This document shows positions 1-7,029 of a DNA stretch of 11,589 nucleotides, one piece after another. A program made the translations under genes and the position numbers. The DNA comes from Anaerolineae bacterium (GTDB taxonomy: Bacteria > Chloroflexota > Anaerolineae > E26-bin7), in contig JAOZOT010000074.1 in assembly GCA_029933115.1 (NCBI GenBank), forward strand, positions 1 to 11,589. The letters are read 5' to 3'. How positions within the stretch are numbered: position 1 is the first letter of the stretch; every line of letters starts with the position of its first letter. The notes beneath the pieces are model-generated. The model did no database searches. It worked only from the letters and a program-made list of their open reading frames with translations, and was not told the DNA's origin.

Positions 1-84
1 GCTGGATGCCCTGCTGGATGCCCTGCTGGATGCCCTGCTGGATGCCCTGCTGGATACCCTGCTGGATGCCCTGCTGGATGCCTT
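1..84 (-). repeat. 12-bp coding tandem repeat, seven copies, running off the window
   Basis: Seven head-to-tail copies of gctggatgccct (plus-strand sense) fill positions 1-84. The fifth copy has a G-to-A change (gctggataccct), which is synonymous, and the copy nearest the gene body ends in tt instead of ct. On the minus strand each unit encodes Gly-Ile-Gln-Gln. The unit is four codons long, so gain or loss of copies would change protein length without shifting the frame. The array probably continues beyond position 1. Confidence 0.95.
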
Positions 85-751
85 CCTCAATCCAATCCTC
101 AATAAACGTAGCATTTCTCATCTGTTCCATCTCCTCTCGAAAGTACTTCCACAGAAATTCTTTGTCAAAATAGCGAGAAGCCATCGTAACTGCCGCCGCC
201 AACAAGTCAGCCCGCTTGTGCTCGTCCTTCTCCTCCAAGATCAATTCCCGCTCCCGGGCCAGTGTCTCTGCGGTAGGCTTCTCAACCAGCATCACCAGAA
301 GTGGTGCCAGCTCCCGATACTGCCCAGACCGTATCTCCTCTTCATAGTCCCATAGCTTCAACACCGGGTAAAGGAAACGATTGACCACTCGTTCTCCTAC
401 CCGTACCACGTATTCATTGGGGATAGGCGCTTTCCGGCGTTCCAGATACAGTGCCAGCGTCACCACCGACTGCTTGAACAGCTCCGTTAACATCCCCGAA
501 TAGGTGAATAGCCGCCGGGGGACATCCACTTCGTGCCGCAGTTGGAACTCCAGGTGGAACAGAACTTCTTCACCATTACACTCCACCCGGTGCACGAAAT
601 CCACCCGCTCCTCAGGCAATGCAAGCTCAACGTTCTCCAATGTGCCAATCAAGTGAATTGGCTCATCAGGGAAAGCCAACTGCAGGAACAGGTAAGCATA
701 ATCGCGGGCCAATATCTTCAGCACCCGGTCAAAGATATTGATCTTGGTCAC
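1..751 (-). CDS. Rpn family PD-(D/E)XK nuclease / transposase-like protein, C-terminus cut off by the window edge
   Basis: The minus-strand frame starts at a GTG (751-749) and stays open for 250 codons to the window edge, so the C-terminus is missing. The start is supported by a GGAAGG ribosome site about 7 bases upstream and by an in-frame TAG just before it. The N-terminal half matches the Rpn/PDDEXK_2 family. Candidate metal-binding residues are D51 in RVDFVHRV and E68 and Q70 in HLEFQLR, the family's usual D...ExQ pattern. A middle region (about 100-220) is rich in charged helices, and from residue 224 the chain becomes repeated GIQQ. Rpn proteins are DNA endonucleases that promote RecA-independent recombination, and many copies drift in genomes like selfish genes. 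It begins 3 bases after the hisC stop and probably shares the hisC promoter. Family assignment is fairly secure; activity is unknown. Confidence 0.8.
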   Translation of the reverse strand, partial: MTKINIFDRVLKILARDYAYLFLQLAFPDEPIHLIGTLENVELALPEERVDFVHRVECNGEEVLFHLEFQLRHEVDVPRRLFTYSGMLTELFKQSVVTLALYLERRKAPIPNEYVVRVGERVVNRFLYPVLKLWDYEEEIRSGQYRELAPLLVMLVEKPTAETLARERELILEEKDEHKRADLLAAAVTMASRYFDKEFLWKYFREEMEQMRNATFIEDWIEEGIQQGIQQGIQQGIQQGIQQGIQQGIQ

Positions 752-754
752 ACT

Positions 755-1879
755 CTACCTTCCTTGTCGCAACCCGTCCATTACATCATCCAAAACCTGC
801 AAAAGACGCTCATTTTCAGCGCGGGTGCCCACAGTGATACGGAAACAATCAGGAGCGCGGAAGGCAGCCATGGGGCGGATAATCACCCCCTTCTCCAACA
901 TACGCTCATATATCACTTGTGGATCATAACCGGGCTTGACTATGATAAAGTTGCTCTGGCTGCGGACGTAGGGTAACTCCAGGTCTTCTAGCCCAGCGTA
1001 AAGGAATTCTCGCTCAACCTCGTTATGTTGCACGCTCTTCTCAACGTGCTCCCGGTCATCCAAAGCAGCTATAGCCCCCCGCATAGCTACAGCATTTATG
1101 TGGAAAGGCATACGCAGGCGACGGATGTACTGAGCCAACTCTTCATAGGCAATGCCGTAACCTATTCGCAAGCCGGCCAGCCCGTAGACTTTGGAAAAAG
1201 TTCGGATGGACAAGACGTTGCGTCCTTCCCGAATATGGGCCAAGGTATCAGGCAAAAGCCCAGGGTCGGCGTACTCCCAGTAGGCCTCGTCAACGACCAC
1301 CAGTACCGAGGAAGGAACCTTGGCCAGGAAGTCATCCAGCTCGTCTCGGCTAATCATTGTGCCTGTAGGGTTATTGGGGTTGCAGAGGAAGATCAGCCGC
1401 GTGCGCTCGGTAATGTTGGCCAACACCTGGGATAGATCACAGGTGAAATCGTCCTTCAGATTTACAAAGACGCACTTGCCCCCACAGATATTGACCAGGA
1501 TCTCGTACATCACGAAAGTAGGCGGACAAATGATGGCTTCGTCCCCCTCCTCGCAGATGAAGGCCCGCGTGATCATGGCCAGCACATCACAAGAGCCATT
1601 GCCGGTTATGAAACACTCCTCACTCAAGCCGCTGTCACTAAAAGTGCTGGCCAGTTTGGCCCGCAACTCGTCATCGGCTACGGGAGGATAGCGGTGGATG
1701 CTCGCCAGCGCGCCCCGCATAGCTTCCACTGCTCGCGGGGAAGGACCCAAAGCGTTCTCGTTGGAGGCCAATTTGATGATCTCTTCCAGACCATATTTGC
1801 GCTGGATTTCCTCTATAGAAGTGCCAGCCACATACAACTGCGCTGAGCTTATGCAGAGATTTAGCTTCAGGTCTCTCAT
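755..1879 (-). CDS. hisC: Histidinol-phosphate aminotransferase (HisC-like, PLP fold type I)
   Basis: This is a 374-residue class I/II aminotransferase of full HisC length. Visible landmarks are SNENALGPSP (39-48), CNPNNPTG (166-173), DEAYWEY with the PLP-ring aspartate (197-203), SKVYGLAGLRIGY with the Schiff-base lysine K230, and RITVGT with the carboxylate-binding arginine R347. HisC transfers an amino group between histidinol phosphate and 2-oxoglutarate in the cytoplasm, and many HisC-type enzymes also accept aromatic amino acids. No other his gene is in the window. The 2-oxoacid enzymes next door make an aromatic-aminotransferase role possible, which is inference. The ATG at 1879 lies about 12 bases after a GGAAGGAG site, a rather long spacing. 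The gene has its own strong promoter about 95 bases upstream and is followed after 3 bases by the Rpn-like gene. Confidence 0.88.
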   Translation of the reverse strand: MRDLKLNLCISSAQLYVAGTSIEEIQRKYGLEEIIKLASNENALGPSPRAVEAMRGALASIHRYPPVADDELRAKLASTFSDSGLSEECFITGNGSCDVLAMITRAFICEEGDEAIICPPTFVMYEILVNICGGKCVFVNLKDDFTCDLSQVLANITERTRLIFLCNPNNPTGTMISRDELDDFLAKVPSSVLVVVDEAYWEYADPGLLPDTLAHIREGRNVLSIRTFSKVYGLAGLRIGYGIAYEELAQYIRRLRMPFHINAVAMRGAIAALDDREHVEKSVQHNEVEREFLYAGLEDLELPYVRSQSNFIIVKPGYDPQVIYERMLEKGVIIRPMAAFRAPDCFRITVGTRAENERLLQVLDDVMDGLRQGR

Positions 1880-1927
1880 TCCTTGCTTTTTCTCCTTCCT
1901 TGCTTGTTCTCCTTCTCATCGCCAGGT

Positions 1928-1953
1928 GGTCACCCCTTTGGGTGTTGTTGACC
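1928..1953 (-). promoter_or_regulatory. Small hairpin in the hisC leader
   Basis: The leader contains CACCC (1931-1935) and GGGTG (1940-1944), which can pair around a 4-base loop. An outer pair GGTCA (1928-1932) and TGACC (1949-1953) competes for some of the same bases. The structure is modest, has no T run and no recognised riboswitch or T-box motif. The remaining leader is purine-rich on the minus strand. Confidence 0.3.
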
Positions 1954-1998
1954 TTCCCGAAAGCTGCATTATCATTATAATCTCTACCCTCCCGAAAG
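1951..1998 (-). promoter_or_regulatory. Tandem 13-bp direct repeat around the hisC promoter, candidate operator
   Basis: The plus-strand sequences ACCTTCCCGAAAG (1951-1963) and ACCCTCCCGAAAG (1986-1998) match at 12 of 13 positions and lie 35 bases apart in the same orientation. One fills most of the -35/-10 spacer and touches the -35 box; the other falls just after the predicted transcription start. That is a typical place for repressor sites. The protein that might bind is not known. Confidence 0.5.
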
Positions 1999-2002
1999 TC
2001 AA
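1974..2002 (-). promoter_or_regulatory. Sigma-70-type promoter for hisC
   Basis: On the minus strand TTGACT (2002-1997, 5 of 6 to consensus) is followed after exactly 17 bases by TATAAT (1979-1974, 6 of 6). The predicted transcription start is near 1967, leaving a leader of about 88 bases before the hisC ATG. This is the best promoter in the window. It sits just past the stop codon of the molybdopterin subunit gene, so hisC is likely transcribed apart from the upstream operon. Confidence 0.85.
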
Positions 2003-2019
2003 AGGGCGCGCCGGCTTGT

Positions 2020-4314
2020 TCAACCCCCCTCCTCTTTCTCCTTCAGCGCCTTCAGCACCTTCTCGGCCGTAATAGGCAGGTCCTTGATCCTAACCCCCAC
2101 AGCATCGTAGACGGCGTTGGCGATAGCGGGGGCAGTGGGGTTGTTGGCCGGCTCGGCCATACCCTTGGCTCCGAAAGGCCCCTCCGGGTCAATGGTCTCG
2201 ACGATGATGGGGTCAACGGGTGGCATGTCCAGCGCCGTGGGCAAAGCGTAATCGGCGAAATTGGGGTTGAGCATCTTCCCCTTCTCCACAACTAGCTCCT
2301 CGTAAAGGCCATAGCCCAGGCCCATGGATACTCCGCCCTCAATCTGGCCCTCTACAGCCATAGGGTTAATGGCCCGGCCCACATCGTGAGCGGCCGCTAT
2401 CTTCAGCACCCTCACCTCCCCCGTTTCGGTGTCCACCTCTACCTCGGCGGCCTGAGCAGCAAAGGCGTAAGCGGCCGAGATATTGCCCCGGAATTCCTTG
2501 TCCTGCTTCTCAGTAGGCGGCTCGTACCAACCCCGAGCCAGGATGAGATCCCCATCAGGCCGGAAGTGCTTGGCTCGGATCGCTTTGGCGTAGGGGATGC
2601 CCTCCTCCGGCTCGCCCTTGACGAAAATCTGCCCATTGCGCAGGTCCAGGTTCTCAGCTTTCTGCCCATACGCCTCGGCCGCGGCCTCCAGGATCTGGCG
2701 CTTGGCATCGGCGGCAGCCAGGCGGGCCGAGTTGCCGGCGATGAAAGTGGTGCGGCTGGCGTGAGCCCCCACGTCCCAGGGGGTGATAGCGGTATCGGTG
2801 TTGACCACAGTGATGTTCTCTACCGGCACCCCCATCTCCTCAGCCACGATCTGGGCGATAATGGTCTCGGAACCCTGCCCCATGTCGGTAGAACCGGTGA
2901 TGACGGTGACCTTGCCATAGTCATCTACTTTGATGGTAGTACCGCAGCCGTCAGAGGGGTAGATGCGAGCTCCGCCGCCCACGTGCAACTGGCAGGCCAT
3001 CCCCACTCCCCGCCTGATCGGTCCTTCGGCAGGCTCTCGCTTGCCCCACTTCTCTCGCCACCCGATGCTTTCCGCTGCCTTTTCGATGCACTCGCTCAAA
3101 CCACAGGAGGTAATCTTGACCCCCTGACCGGTGACGTCCCCAGGCTGGTTGGCGTTCTTCAAGCGGAACTCCATAGGGTCCATGCCCAGTTCGTGGGCCA
3201 GCATGTCCATACTGGATTCCACGACGAAAGTGGCCTGGGGGTTGCCATAGCCCCGCATGGCACCGGCGTAGGGGTGGTTGGTATAGACCACGAGCACATC
3301 GTATTTGACGTTGGGCACCCGGTACAGAGAGGAGATGGTCTGCATCATCACCAGCGGGGTGGTGGCCCCCCAAGAGGAATAAGCTCCGTTGTCGAGGATC
3401 ATCCTGGCTTGTCGGGCCATCAGAGTGCCGTCCTTTTTGGCTCCAGCCTTGATGTCGCAGATCACCGGCTGGCGCGTAGGCGAGGCAATGAACTCCTCTT
3501 CGCGGGTAAAGGTGATCCGCACCGGACAGCCTGTCATCTGAGCCAACAAGACGCAGATAGGTTCATAGGGATAGGTATCCAGCTTGCTGCCGAACCCTCC
3601 GCCAATGGTAGCTTTGATGACCCTGATTTTTTCAGGTGGTATCTTCAAGGCCATGCTCAGTTCCCGCTGAGACATGAAAGGCATCTGAGTAGAACTCCAG
3701 ACGGTGAGGTTGCCCGCGTGGTCGAAGCTGGCCAGGCAGAAACAAGTGCCCATGCAGCAGTGGGCGACCCAGGTCAATTTAAAGCGGTCCTCAACCACTA
3801 CATCTGATTCGGCGAACCCCTTTTCCACATCGCCGTGGGAGTACGATTGGGTCATGATAGACAAAATATTCCTCTCCGCTTCCTCGTGGACGAGGGGGGC
3901 GCCGGGCTTCATCGCTTCTTCTGGGTCGAAGACGGCCGGCAGGTCCTCGTACTCCACCTTGATCAGTTCCAGGGCTTCTTGGGCAGTGTCCTCGTCTACG
4001 GCGGCCACGGCTGCGATCTCGTCGCGGAAGGAGCGCACTTTGCCCGTCTTGAGGATAGGGTTGTCACGGGCGAAGCCGACCCGGATGTCGGGGATGTCGT
4101 AGCCGGTGATCACTGCCTTGACCCCCGGCAGCTTTTTGGCACGGCCGGTATCAATGTTCAGAATGCGGGCGTGGGCACGCTCGCTGCGCAGGATTTTGCC
4201 ATAAAGCATACGGGGCAGTTTCATGTCGTGGCCATAGATGGCCCGCCCTGTGACCTTATCTACAGCATCCAGTTTGGGCACCCGTTTGCCGATAAATGTA
4301 AATTCTTCCGTCAT
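2020..4314 (-). CDS. Xanthine dehydrogenase family molybdopterin-binding (large) subunit
   Basis: This 764-residue protein is the catalytic subunit of a molybdenum hydroxylase. These enzymes use water to hydroxylate aldehydes or N-heterocycles and pass electrons through [2Fe-2S] centres to FAD. It has the a/b hammerhead domain (about 15-125), then the molybdopterin-binding domain with GGGFGSK (238-244), MRGYGNPQ (353-360), DMGQG (477-481), AHDVGRAINP (642-651) and KGMAEP (717-722), where E721 is the expected catalytic glutamate. It lacks the AYRCSFR loop of true form I CO dehydrogenase. The motif HCCMGTCFC (185-193) is unusually cysteine-rich. The start at 4314 has a strong GGGAGGT site 5 bases upstream; an in-frame extension to 4365 has no support. 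Its partner subunits lie upstream but are separated by an antitoxin gene, a broken toxin and an antisense gene. The substrate cannot be told from sequence. Confidence 0.93.
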   Translation of the reverse strand: MTEEFTFIGKRVPKLDAVDKVTGRAIYGHDMKLPRMLYGKILRSERAHARILNIDTGRAKKLPGVKAVITGYDIPDIRVGFARDNPILKTGKVRSFRDEIAAVAAVDEDTAQEALELIKVEYEDLPAVFDPEEAMKPGAPLVHEEAERNILSIMTQSYSHGDVEKGFAESDVVVEDRFKLTWVAHCCMGTCFCLASFDHAGNLTVWSSTQMPFMSQRELSMALKIPPEKIRVIKATIGGGFGSKLDTYPYEPICVLLAQMTGCPVRITFTREEEFIASPTRQPVICDIKAGAKKDGTLMARQARMILDNGAYSSWGATTPLVMMQTISSLYRVPNVKYDVLVVYTNHPYAGAMRGYGNPQATFVVESSMDMLAHELGMDPMEFRLKNANQPGDVTGQGVKITSCGLSECIEKAAESIGWREKWGKREPAEGPIRRGVGMACQLHVGGGARIYPSDGCGTTIKVDDYGKVTVITGSTDMGQGSETIIAQIVAEEMGVPVENITVVNTDTAITPWDVGAHASRTTFIAGNSARLAAADAKRQILEAAAEAYGQKAENLDLRNGQIFVKGEPEEGIPYAKAIRAKHFRPDGDLILARGWYEPPTEKQDKEFRGNISAAYAFAAQAAEVEVDTETGEVRVLKIAAAHDVGRAINPMAVEGQIEGGVSMGLGYGLYEELVVEKGKMLNPNFADYALPTALDMPPVDPIIVETIDPEGPFGAKGMAEPANNPTAPAIANAVYDAVGVRIKDLPITAEKVLKALKEKEEGG

Positions 4315-4430
4315 GGTTGACCTCCCTTGAATCTCAATCTCGAATCCCGCTCCCGAACCGCTCACACTTCCATCGGTCCACCTTTTCTATTCCTGGTTTT
4401 TGTGGTATACTCATGTCACAAGGAGGCACG
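4315..4430. other. Divergent intergenic region between the Mo subunit and the nucleotidyltransferase
   Basis: These 116 bases hold the start signals of two genes pointing away from each other. On the plus side there is an extended -10 promoter and an AGGAGG site (4421-4426). On the minus side there is the GGGAGGT site of the Mo subunit, but I see no convincing -35/-10 pair for that gene. It may depend on transcription arriving from the ior/FAD/FeS genes or on a promoter I cannot recognise. Confidence 0.6.
4403..4411 (+). promoter_or_regulatory. Extended -10 promoter of the nucleotidyltransferase gene
   Basis: TGGTATACT contains the TG-n extension followed by TATACT (4406-4411, 5 of 6 to consensus). 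The sequence 17 bases upstream (TTTTCT) is a poor -35 box, which is tolerated by extended -10 promoters. Transcription should start near 4418, giving a leader of only about 13 bases with the AGGAGG ribosome site at its head. Confidence 0.6.
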
Positions 4431-5288
4431 ATGACCCTGGAAGAGCTTGAACAGGAGCTTCTCAGGAACTTGGCCCAGATCATCGCGCGGAGCGAGGAGC
4501 TAGAGTGCCACCCTCTTTTGATCGGGGGCTACGCTGTGCGGGCCTACACCAAAAAGAGAAAAAGATTTACCGAAGACTTGGATTTGGTCATCTCCAGGCA
4601 CGATCAGGGCAACTTTATCGCTACCCTGAAAGCTCTGGGTTACGAGTATCGCCCTGAGACAGCCTTCGGTGGGATCAAGGCTACCAAGCCGGTGGCGGGG
4701 CAGTCTCTTGAGCTTCATATCTCCGTTGACAAAGTATGGGACATTAGCAGCGACAAGACCTATCCTCTACCTGAAGATATCTTTGTCTCCAGACAACTGA
4801 GGCCCATTGAGCCCTATTCAGAAAGACTGAAGACAATCGTACGAGCCCCTGTGATCCCCCTTGAAGATCTGCTCATCTTGAAACTGATGACCCTGAGAGA
4901 ACTGGATACTATTGATACCATTGCCCTCCTTTTAGAGAATCCGGAGCAGGTAAATATCGCTTCTTACAGACGGAAGGTAGTTACCGCTGAGCTGACCCAG
5001 CATATTAACGCCCGAATAGAGGCCATCTCCCAATTGTTGAAAAGCGGGCAGGCTAGCGAGGTCTGGAAGAGATACATGAGCACCGATCTCTCCTCCAGGG
5101 AGATTGAAACTGCCATGACTGCTCTCAAGAAGCTGGTCATACCGACAGAGTTCATCTGTCCTACTTCCAATTCCCCTCAGAAGCACGTTTTCAAAACCGA
5201 TGCCCCCCGCATTGACAACCTGGGCAATCTCTATGCCTTCTGCCCGATTCACACCTACACTTGCTACGAACTGGCCGTCCCCTCCTGA
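4431..5288 (+). CDS. Nucleotidyltransferase-fold protein (AbiEii/MNT-like) with a Cys-rich C-terminal tail
   Basis: This is the only plus-strand gene, 285 residues. The start at 4431 has AGGAGG 4 bases upstream; an in-frame extension to 4317 is unsupported. LLIGGYAVRAY (29-39) and TEDLDLVI (47-54) give the GG...DxD signature of the polymerase-beta-type nucleotidyltransferase fold, and PLEDLLILKLM (143-153) is a helix common in this group. AbiEii/MenT-type members transfer nucleotides to tRNA and act as toxins in abortive-infection systems, usually beside a regulator. No such regulator is seen here. The C-terminal part has C243, C271, H274 and C278 in a CP...CPxHxxxC arrangement, a possible zinc site. 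The gene lies antisense between two parts of one enzyme operon and its base composition looks more AT-rich than its neighbours, so transfer is likely. Whether it is a toxin is unknown. Confidence 0.75.
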   Translation: MTLEELEQELLRNLAQIIARSEELECHPLLIGGYAVRAYTKKRKRFTEDLDLVISRHDQGNFIATLKALGYEYRPETAFGGIKATKPVAGQSLELHISVDKVWDISSDKTYPLPEDIFVSRQLRPIEPYSERLKTIVRAPVIPLEDLLILKLMTLRELDTIDTIALLLENPEQVNIASYRRKVVTAELTQHINARIEAISQLLKSGQASEVWKRYMSTDLSSREIETAMTALKKLVIPTEFICPTSNSPQKHVFKTDAPRIDNLGNLYAFCPIHTYTCYELAVPS

Positions 5289-5335
5289 GCGATGCCTTTG
5301 AAAACCGAGGCGTAAGCTCAGAGGGTCTGTGCCTT

Positions 5336-5456
5336 CTATTCGCTCAACACTTCCTTTGGCGTCTTCCTCCCCCGCTCAGTTTGGTCAAAGTCGCTATCAA
5401 AACTCACGATGGTCAGATTGTATTTCTCCAATGATGTTGGTATCAAGGAGATACAT
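5336..5456 (-). pseudogene. Remnant of a PIN-domain (VapC-type) toxin with its middle deleted
   Basis: An ATG at 5456-5454 overlaps the antitoxin stop in TGATG, the usual coupling in vapBC pairs. It encodes MYLLDTNI, the classic N-terminus of PIN ribonucleases with the first catalytic aspartate. After these 8 codons the family-like sequence jumps to another frame, which reads LEKYNLTIVSFDSDFD and then QTERGRKTPKEVLSE before a TAG at 5338-5336. This matches the C-terminal strand and last acidic residues of a PIN domain. A complete PIN toxin is roughly 130 residues, so about 90 residues are missing and the join is out of frame. Read straight from the ATG, the chain ends at 19 residues. Nothing functional can be made. 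Confidence 0.8.
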
Positions 5457-5662
5457 CAATCACCCCACCATTCAAGAACTTTGTGTTGGAGTGTCACCGA
5501 GGTGTATTTATCTCGCAGGTCTCGCAAAGCACCTCTCCAATCAAGTTTCAACGGACCTTTTGGTTTTCGCGTCCGCCTCTCTATCAAAAACTGCACAAAG
5601 TCAACCACCTCCTGCTGGAGTTCAGGCGGCAGTTCCCTAATCGTCTCTTCAATCGTCTTCAT
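5456..5662 (-). CDS. DUF2281 family (VapB-like) antitoxin, now without an intact toxin
   Basis: This is a 68-residue protein. The first half, ELPPELQQEVVDFVQFLIER, is the amphipathic helix typical of DUF2281/VapB-like antitoxins, and the second half (LDWRGALRDLRDKYTSVTLQ) matches the family's conserved C-terminal motif. Such proteins bind a PIN toxin and block it, and they often regulate their own operon. The ATG overlaps the TGA of the [2Fe-2S] subunit gene in ATGA, so translation is probably coupled to that metabolic gene. The toxin that should follow is broken. The antitoxin frame is intact with no premature stop, which hints that it is either recently orphaned or kept by selection. Confidence 0.78.
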   Translation of the reverse strand: MKTIEETIRELPPELQQEVVDFVQFLIERRTRKPKGPLKLDWRGALRDLRDKYTSVTLQHKVLEWWGD

Positions 5663-6135
5663 CTCTCCACCTCATGAGTACCCGCGTCTAATATGGCCTC
5701 CACAATTTTGGCATACCCCGTGCAACGGCATAGGTTGCCGGAGATAGCCACCCTGACTTCCTCTTCGGTAGGGTTGGGATTTTGATCAAGGAGCGCCTTG
5801 GCGGACATTAGCATCCCCGGCGTGCAATAGCCGCATTGTACCGCACCGTGCTCGACGAAGGCCTTCTGCAAAGGATGCAGTTCCCCCGGAGAAGCCAGGC
5901 CCTCCACGGTCAGCACCTCCCGACCCTGGGCCTTGAGGGCCGGCACCAGACAAGAGTTCACCGGCCGGCCGTCCAGCAGCACTGTGCAAGAACCGCACTC
6001 CCCCTCGCCGCAGGCCACTTTCGTGCCGGTGAGCTCCAACTGATCGCGCAGCACCTCCACCAGCATGGCCGAGGGCTTGACCTGCACCGTCACTTCCTCT
6101 CCGTTGAGTTTCATGGTCAGAGTCTGCGTGGTCAT
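5659..6135 (-). CDS. Xanthine dehydrogenase family [2Fe-2S] subunit
   Basis: This 158-residue protein is the electron-transfer small subunit of the molybdenum hydroxylase. The N-terminal plant-ferredoxin-like domain has CGEGECGSC with C42, C47 and C50, then C62. The C-terminal all-helical domain has CGYC (C101, C104) and CRC (C136, C138), which bind the cluster close to the molybdopterin. Length and spacing are standard for the CoxS/XdhC/HcrC group. I prefer the ATG at 6135, which has GGAGG 9 bases upstream. A second ATG at 6144 would add three residues but has its GGAGG directly adjacent. It follows the FAD subunit stop after 15 bases, and its own TGA overlaps the antitoxin start. Confidence 0.93.
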   Translation of the reverse strand: MTTQTLTMKLNGEEVTVQVKPSAMLVEVLRDQLELTGTKVACGEGECGSCTVLLDGRPVNSCLVPALKAQGREVLTVEGLASPGELHPLQKAFVEHGAVQCGYCTPGMLMSAKALLDQNPNPTEEEVRVAISGNLCRCTGYAKIVEAILDAGTHEVER

Positions 6136-6150
6136 TTCCTCCATCCTCCA

Positions 6151-7029
6151 TCAACTTCCTCGCGCTGCCTGCACCGCCCGCTCGATGGACCGGCGGAGCA
6201 GCACTTTGACCATCTCCCGGCGATATTCCTCCGAGCCTCGCACCGGGTTGGTCCTGGGCTGAGCCTCCTGGGCAGCCAACTCCAAAGCAGCGGCAATGGC
6301 CTGGGCTTCAACTGCCGCGCCCCGCAGGGCCTCCTCCGCCTTGCGAGCACGGAAGGGTGTAGGGGCCACCGGGCCAACGGCCAGCCGCACCTCCTGGAAG
6401 GTATCCCCCCCATCGTTCAGAGTGACTACGACGGCTGTGTTCAAGATAGGCAGGGACAGAGCCTTCCGTTTGGCCAGACGGGCGAAAGCAGAGCCCTGGT
6501 TGGGACCCAGAGCGCGAAATCGCACAGCGGTCAAAATCTCAGCAGTGGCGTCCACTGTGCACTGTCCCGGTCCCACGCAGAGGCCCCCCAGAGGCTCACG
6601 ACGGATGCCATCGCTACTGACCACTTCCACCTCTGCCTCCAGGGCCATGAGAGGGACGACGGTGTCGGCTGCCGGCTGGGCGTTGACGATGTTGCCGCCC
6701 ACAGTACCCATGTTGCGTATCTGGGGCGAGCCCACCTGCGAAGCCCCCTCGGCCAACACGGCCGCTTTCTCCCGAATCAAGCTGGAGGAGGCGAGCTCCT
6801 GATGGGTGACACAGGCCCCAATCCTGATGAAATCATCCTCCAGCTCAATGCCCTTCAGTTCATCGAGGTTAGTGATGTCCACCAGGCACCTGGCTGTCAC
6901 CTCTTTCTTCTTCAGTTGGATGATCAGGTCGGTGCCACCGGCGATGACCCGGGCCTGCCCCTGATGCTCCTTGAGTATGGCCAGGGCTTCCTCAAGTGAG
7001 CTTGGAACAAGGTATTCTTCCCACTTCAT
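6151..7029 (-). CDS. Xanthine dehydrogenase family FAD-binding subunit
   Basis: This 292-residue protein is the medium subunit that accepts electrons from the [2Fe-2S] clusters and hands them to NAD+ or another acceptor. It has the PCMH-type FAD-binding fold with AGGTDLI (30-36) and TVGGNIVNAQPAAD (109-122), then the CO dehydrogenase flavoprotein C-terminal domain (about 180-285). It is the normal length for the CoxM/XdhB group. I see no cysteine-rich insertion of the kind that carries the extra [4Fe-4S] cluster in 4-hydroxybenzoyl-CoA reductase, which argues against that enzyme. The ATG at 7029 overlaps the iorB stop in ATGA, so the two enzymes are made from one transcript. Confidence 0.93.
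   Translation of the reverse strand: MKWEEYLVPSSLEEALAILKEHQGQARVIAGGTDLIIQLKKKEVTARCLVDITNLDELKGIELEDDFIRIGACVTHQELASSSLIREKAAVLAEGASQVGSPQIRNMGTVGGNIVNAQPAADTVVPLMALEAEVEVVSSDGIRREPLGGLCVGPGQCTVDATAEILTAVRFRALGPNQGSAFARLAKRKALSLPILNTAVVVTLNDGGDTFQEVRLAVGPVAPTPFRARKAEEALRGAAVEAQAIAAALELAAQEAQPRTNPVRGSEEYRREMVKVLLRRSIERAVQAARGS

Noticed and set aside
2386..3807. 473-codon plus-strand open frame opposite the Mo subunit
   Set aside because: It mirrors a clear molybdopterin subunit with all family motifs, has no ribosome site and matches no family; it is a shadow produced by high GC.
5329..5747. Overlapping plus-strand frames of 103 and 112 codons opposite the antitoxin
   Set aside because: The minus strand holds a recognisable antitoxin and a PIN remnant; the plus frames show no domain.
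5836..6999. 387-codon plus-strand open frame opposite the FeS and FAD subunits
   Set aside because: It spans two confirmed minus-strand genes, its protein has shadow-like composition and no domain is visible.
2020..7029. Aerobic form I CO dehydrogenase (coxMSL)
   Set aside because: The large subunit lacks the AYRCSFR active-site loop and has MRGYGNPQ instead, as in other members of the family.
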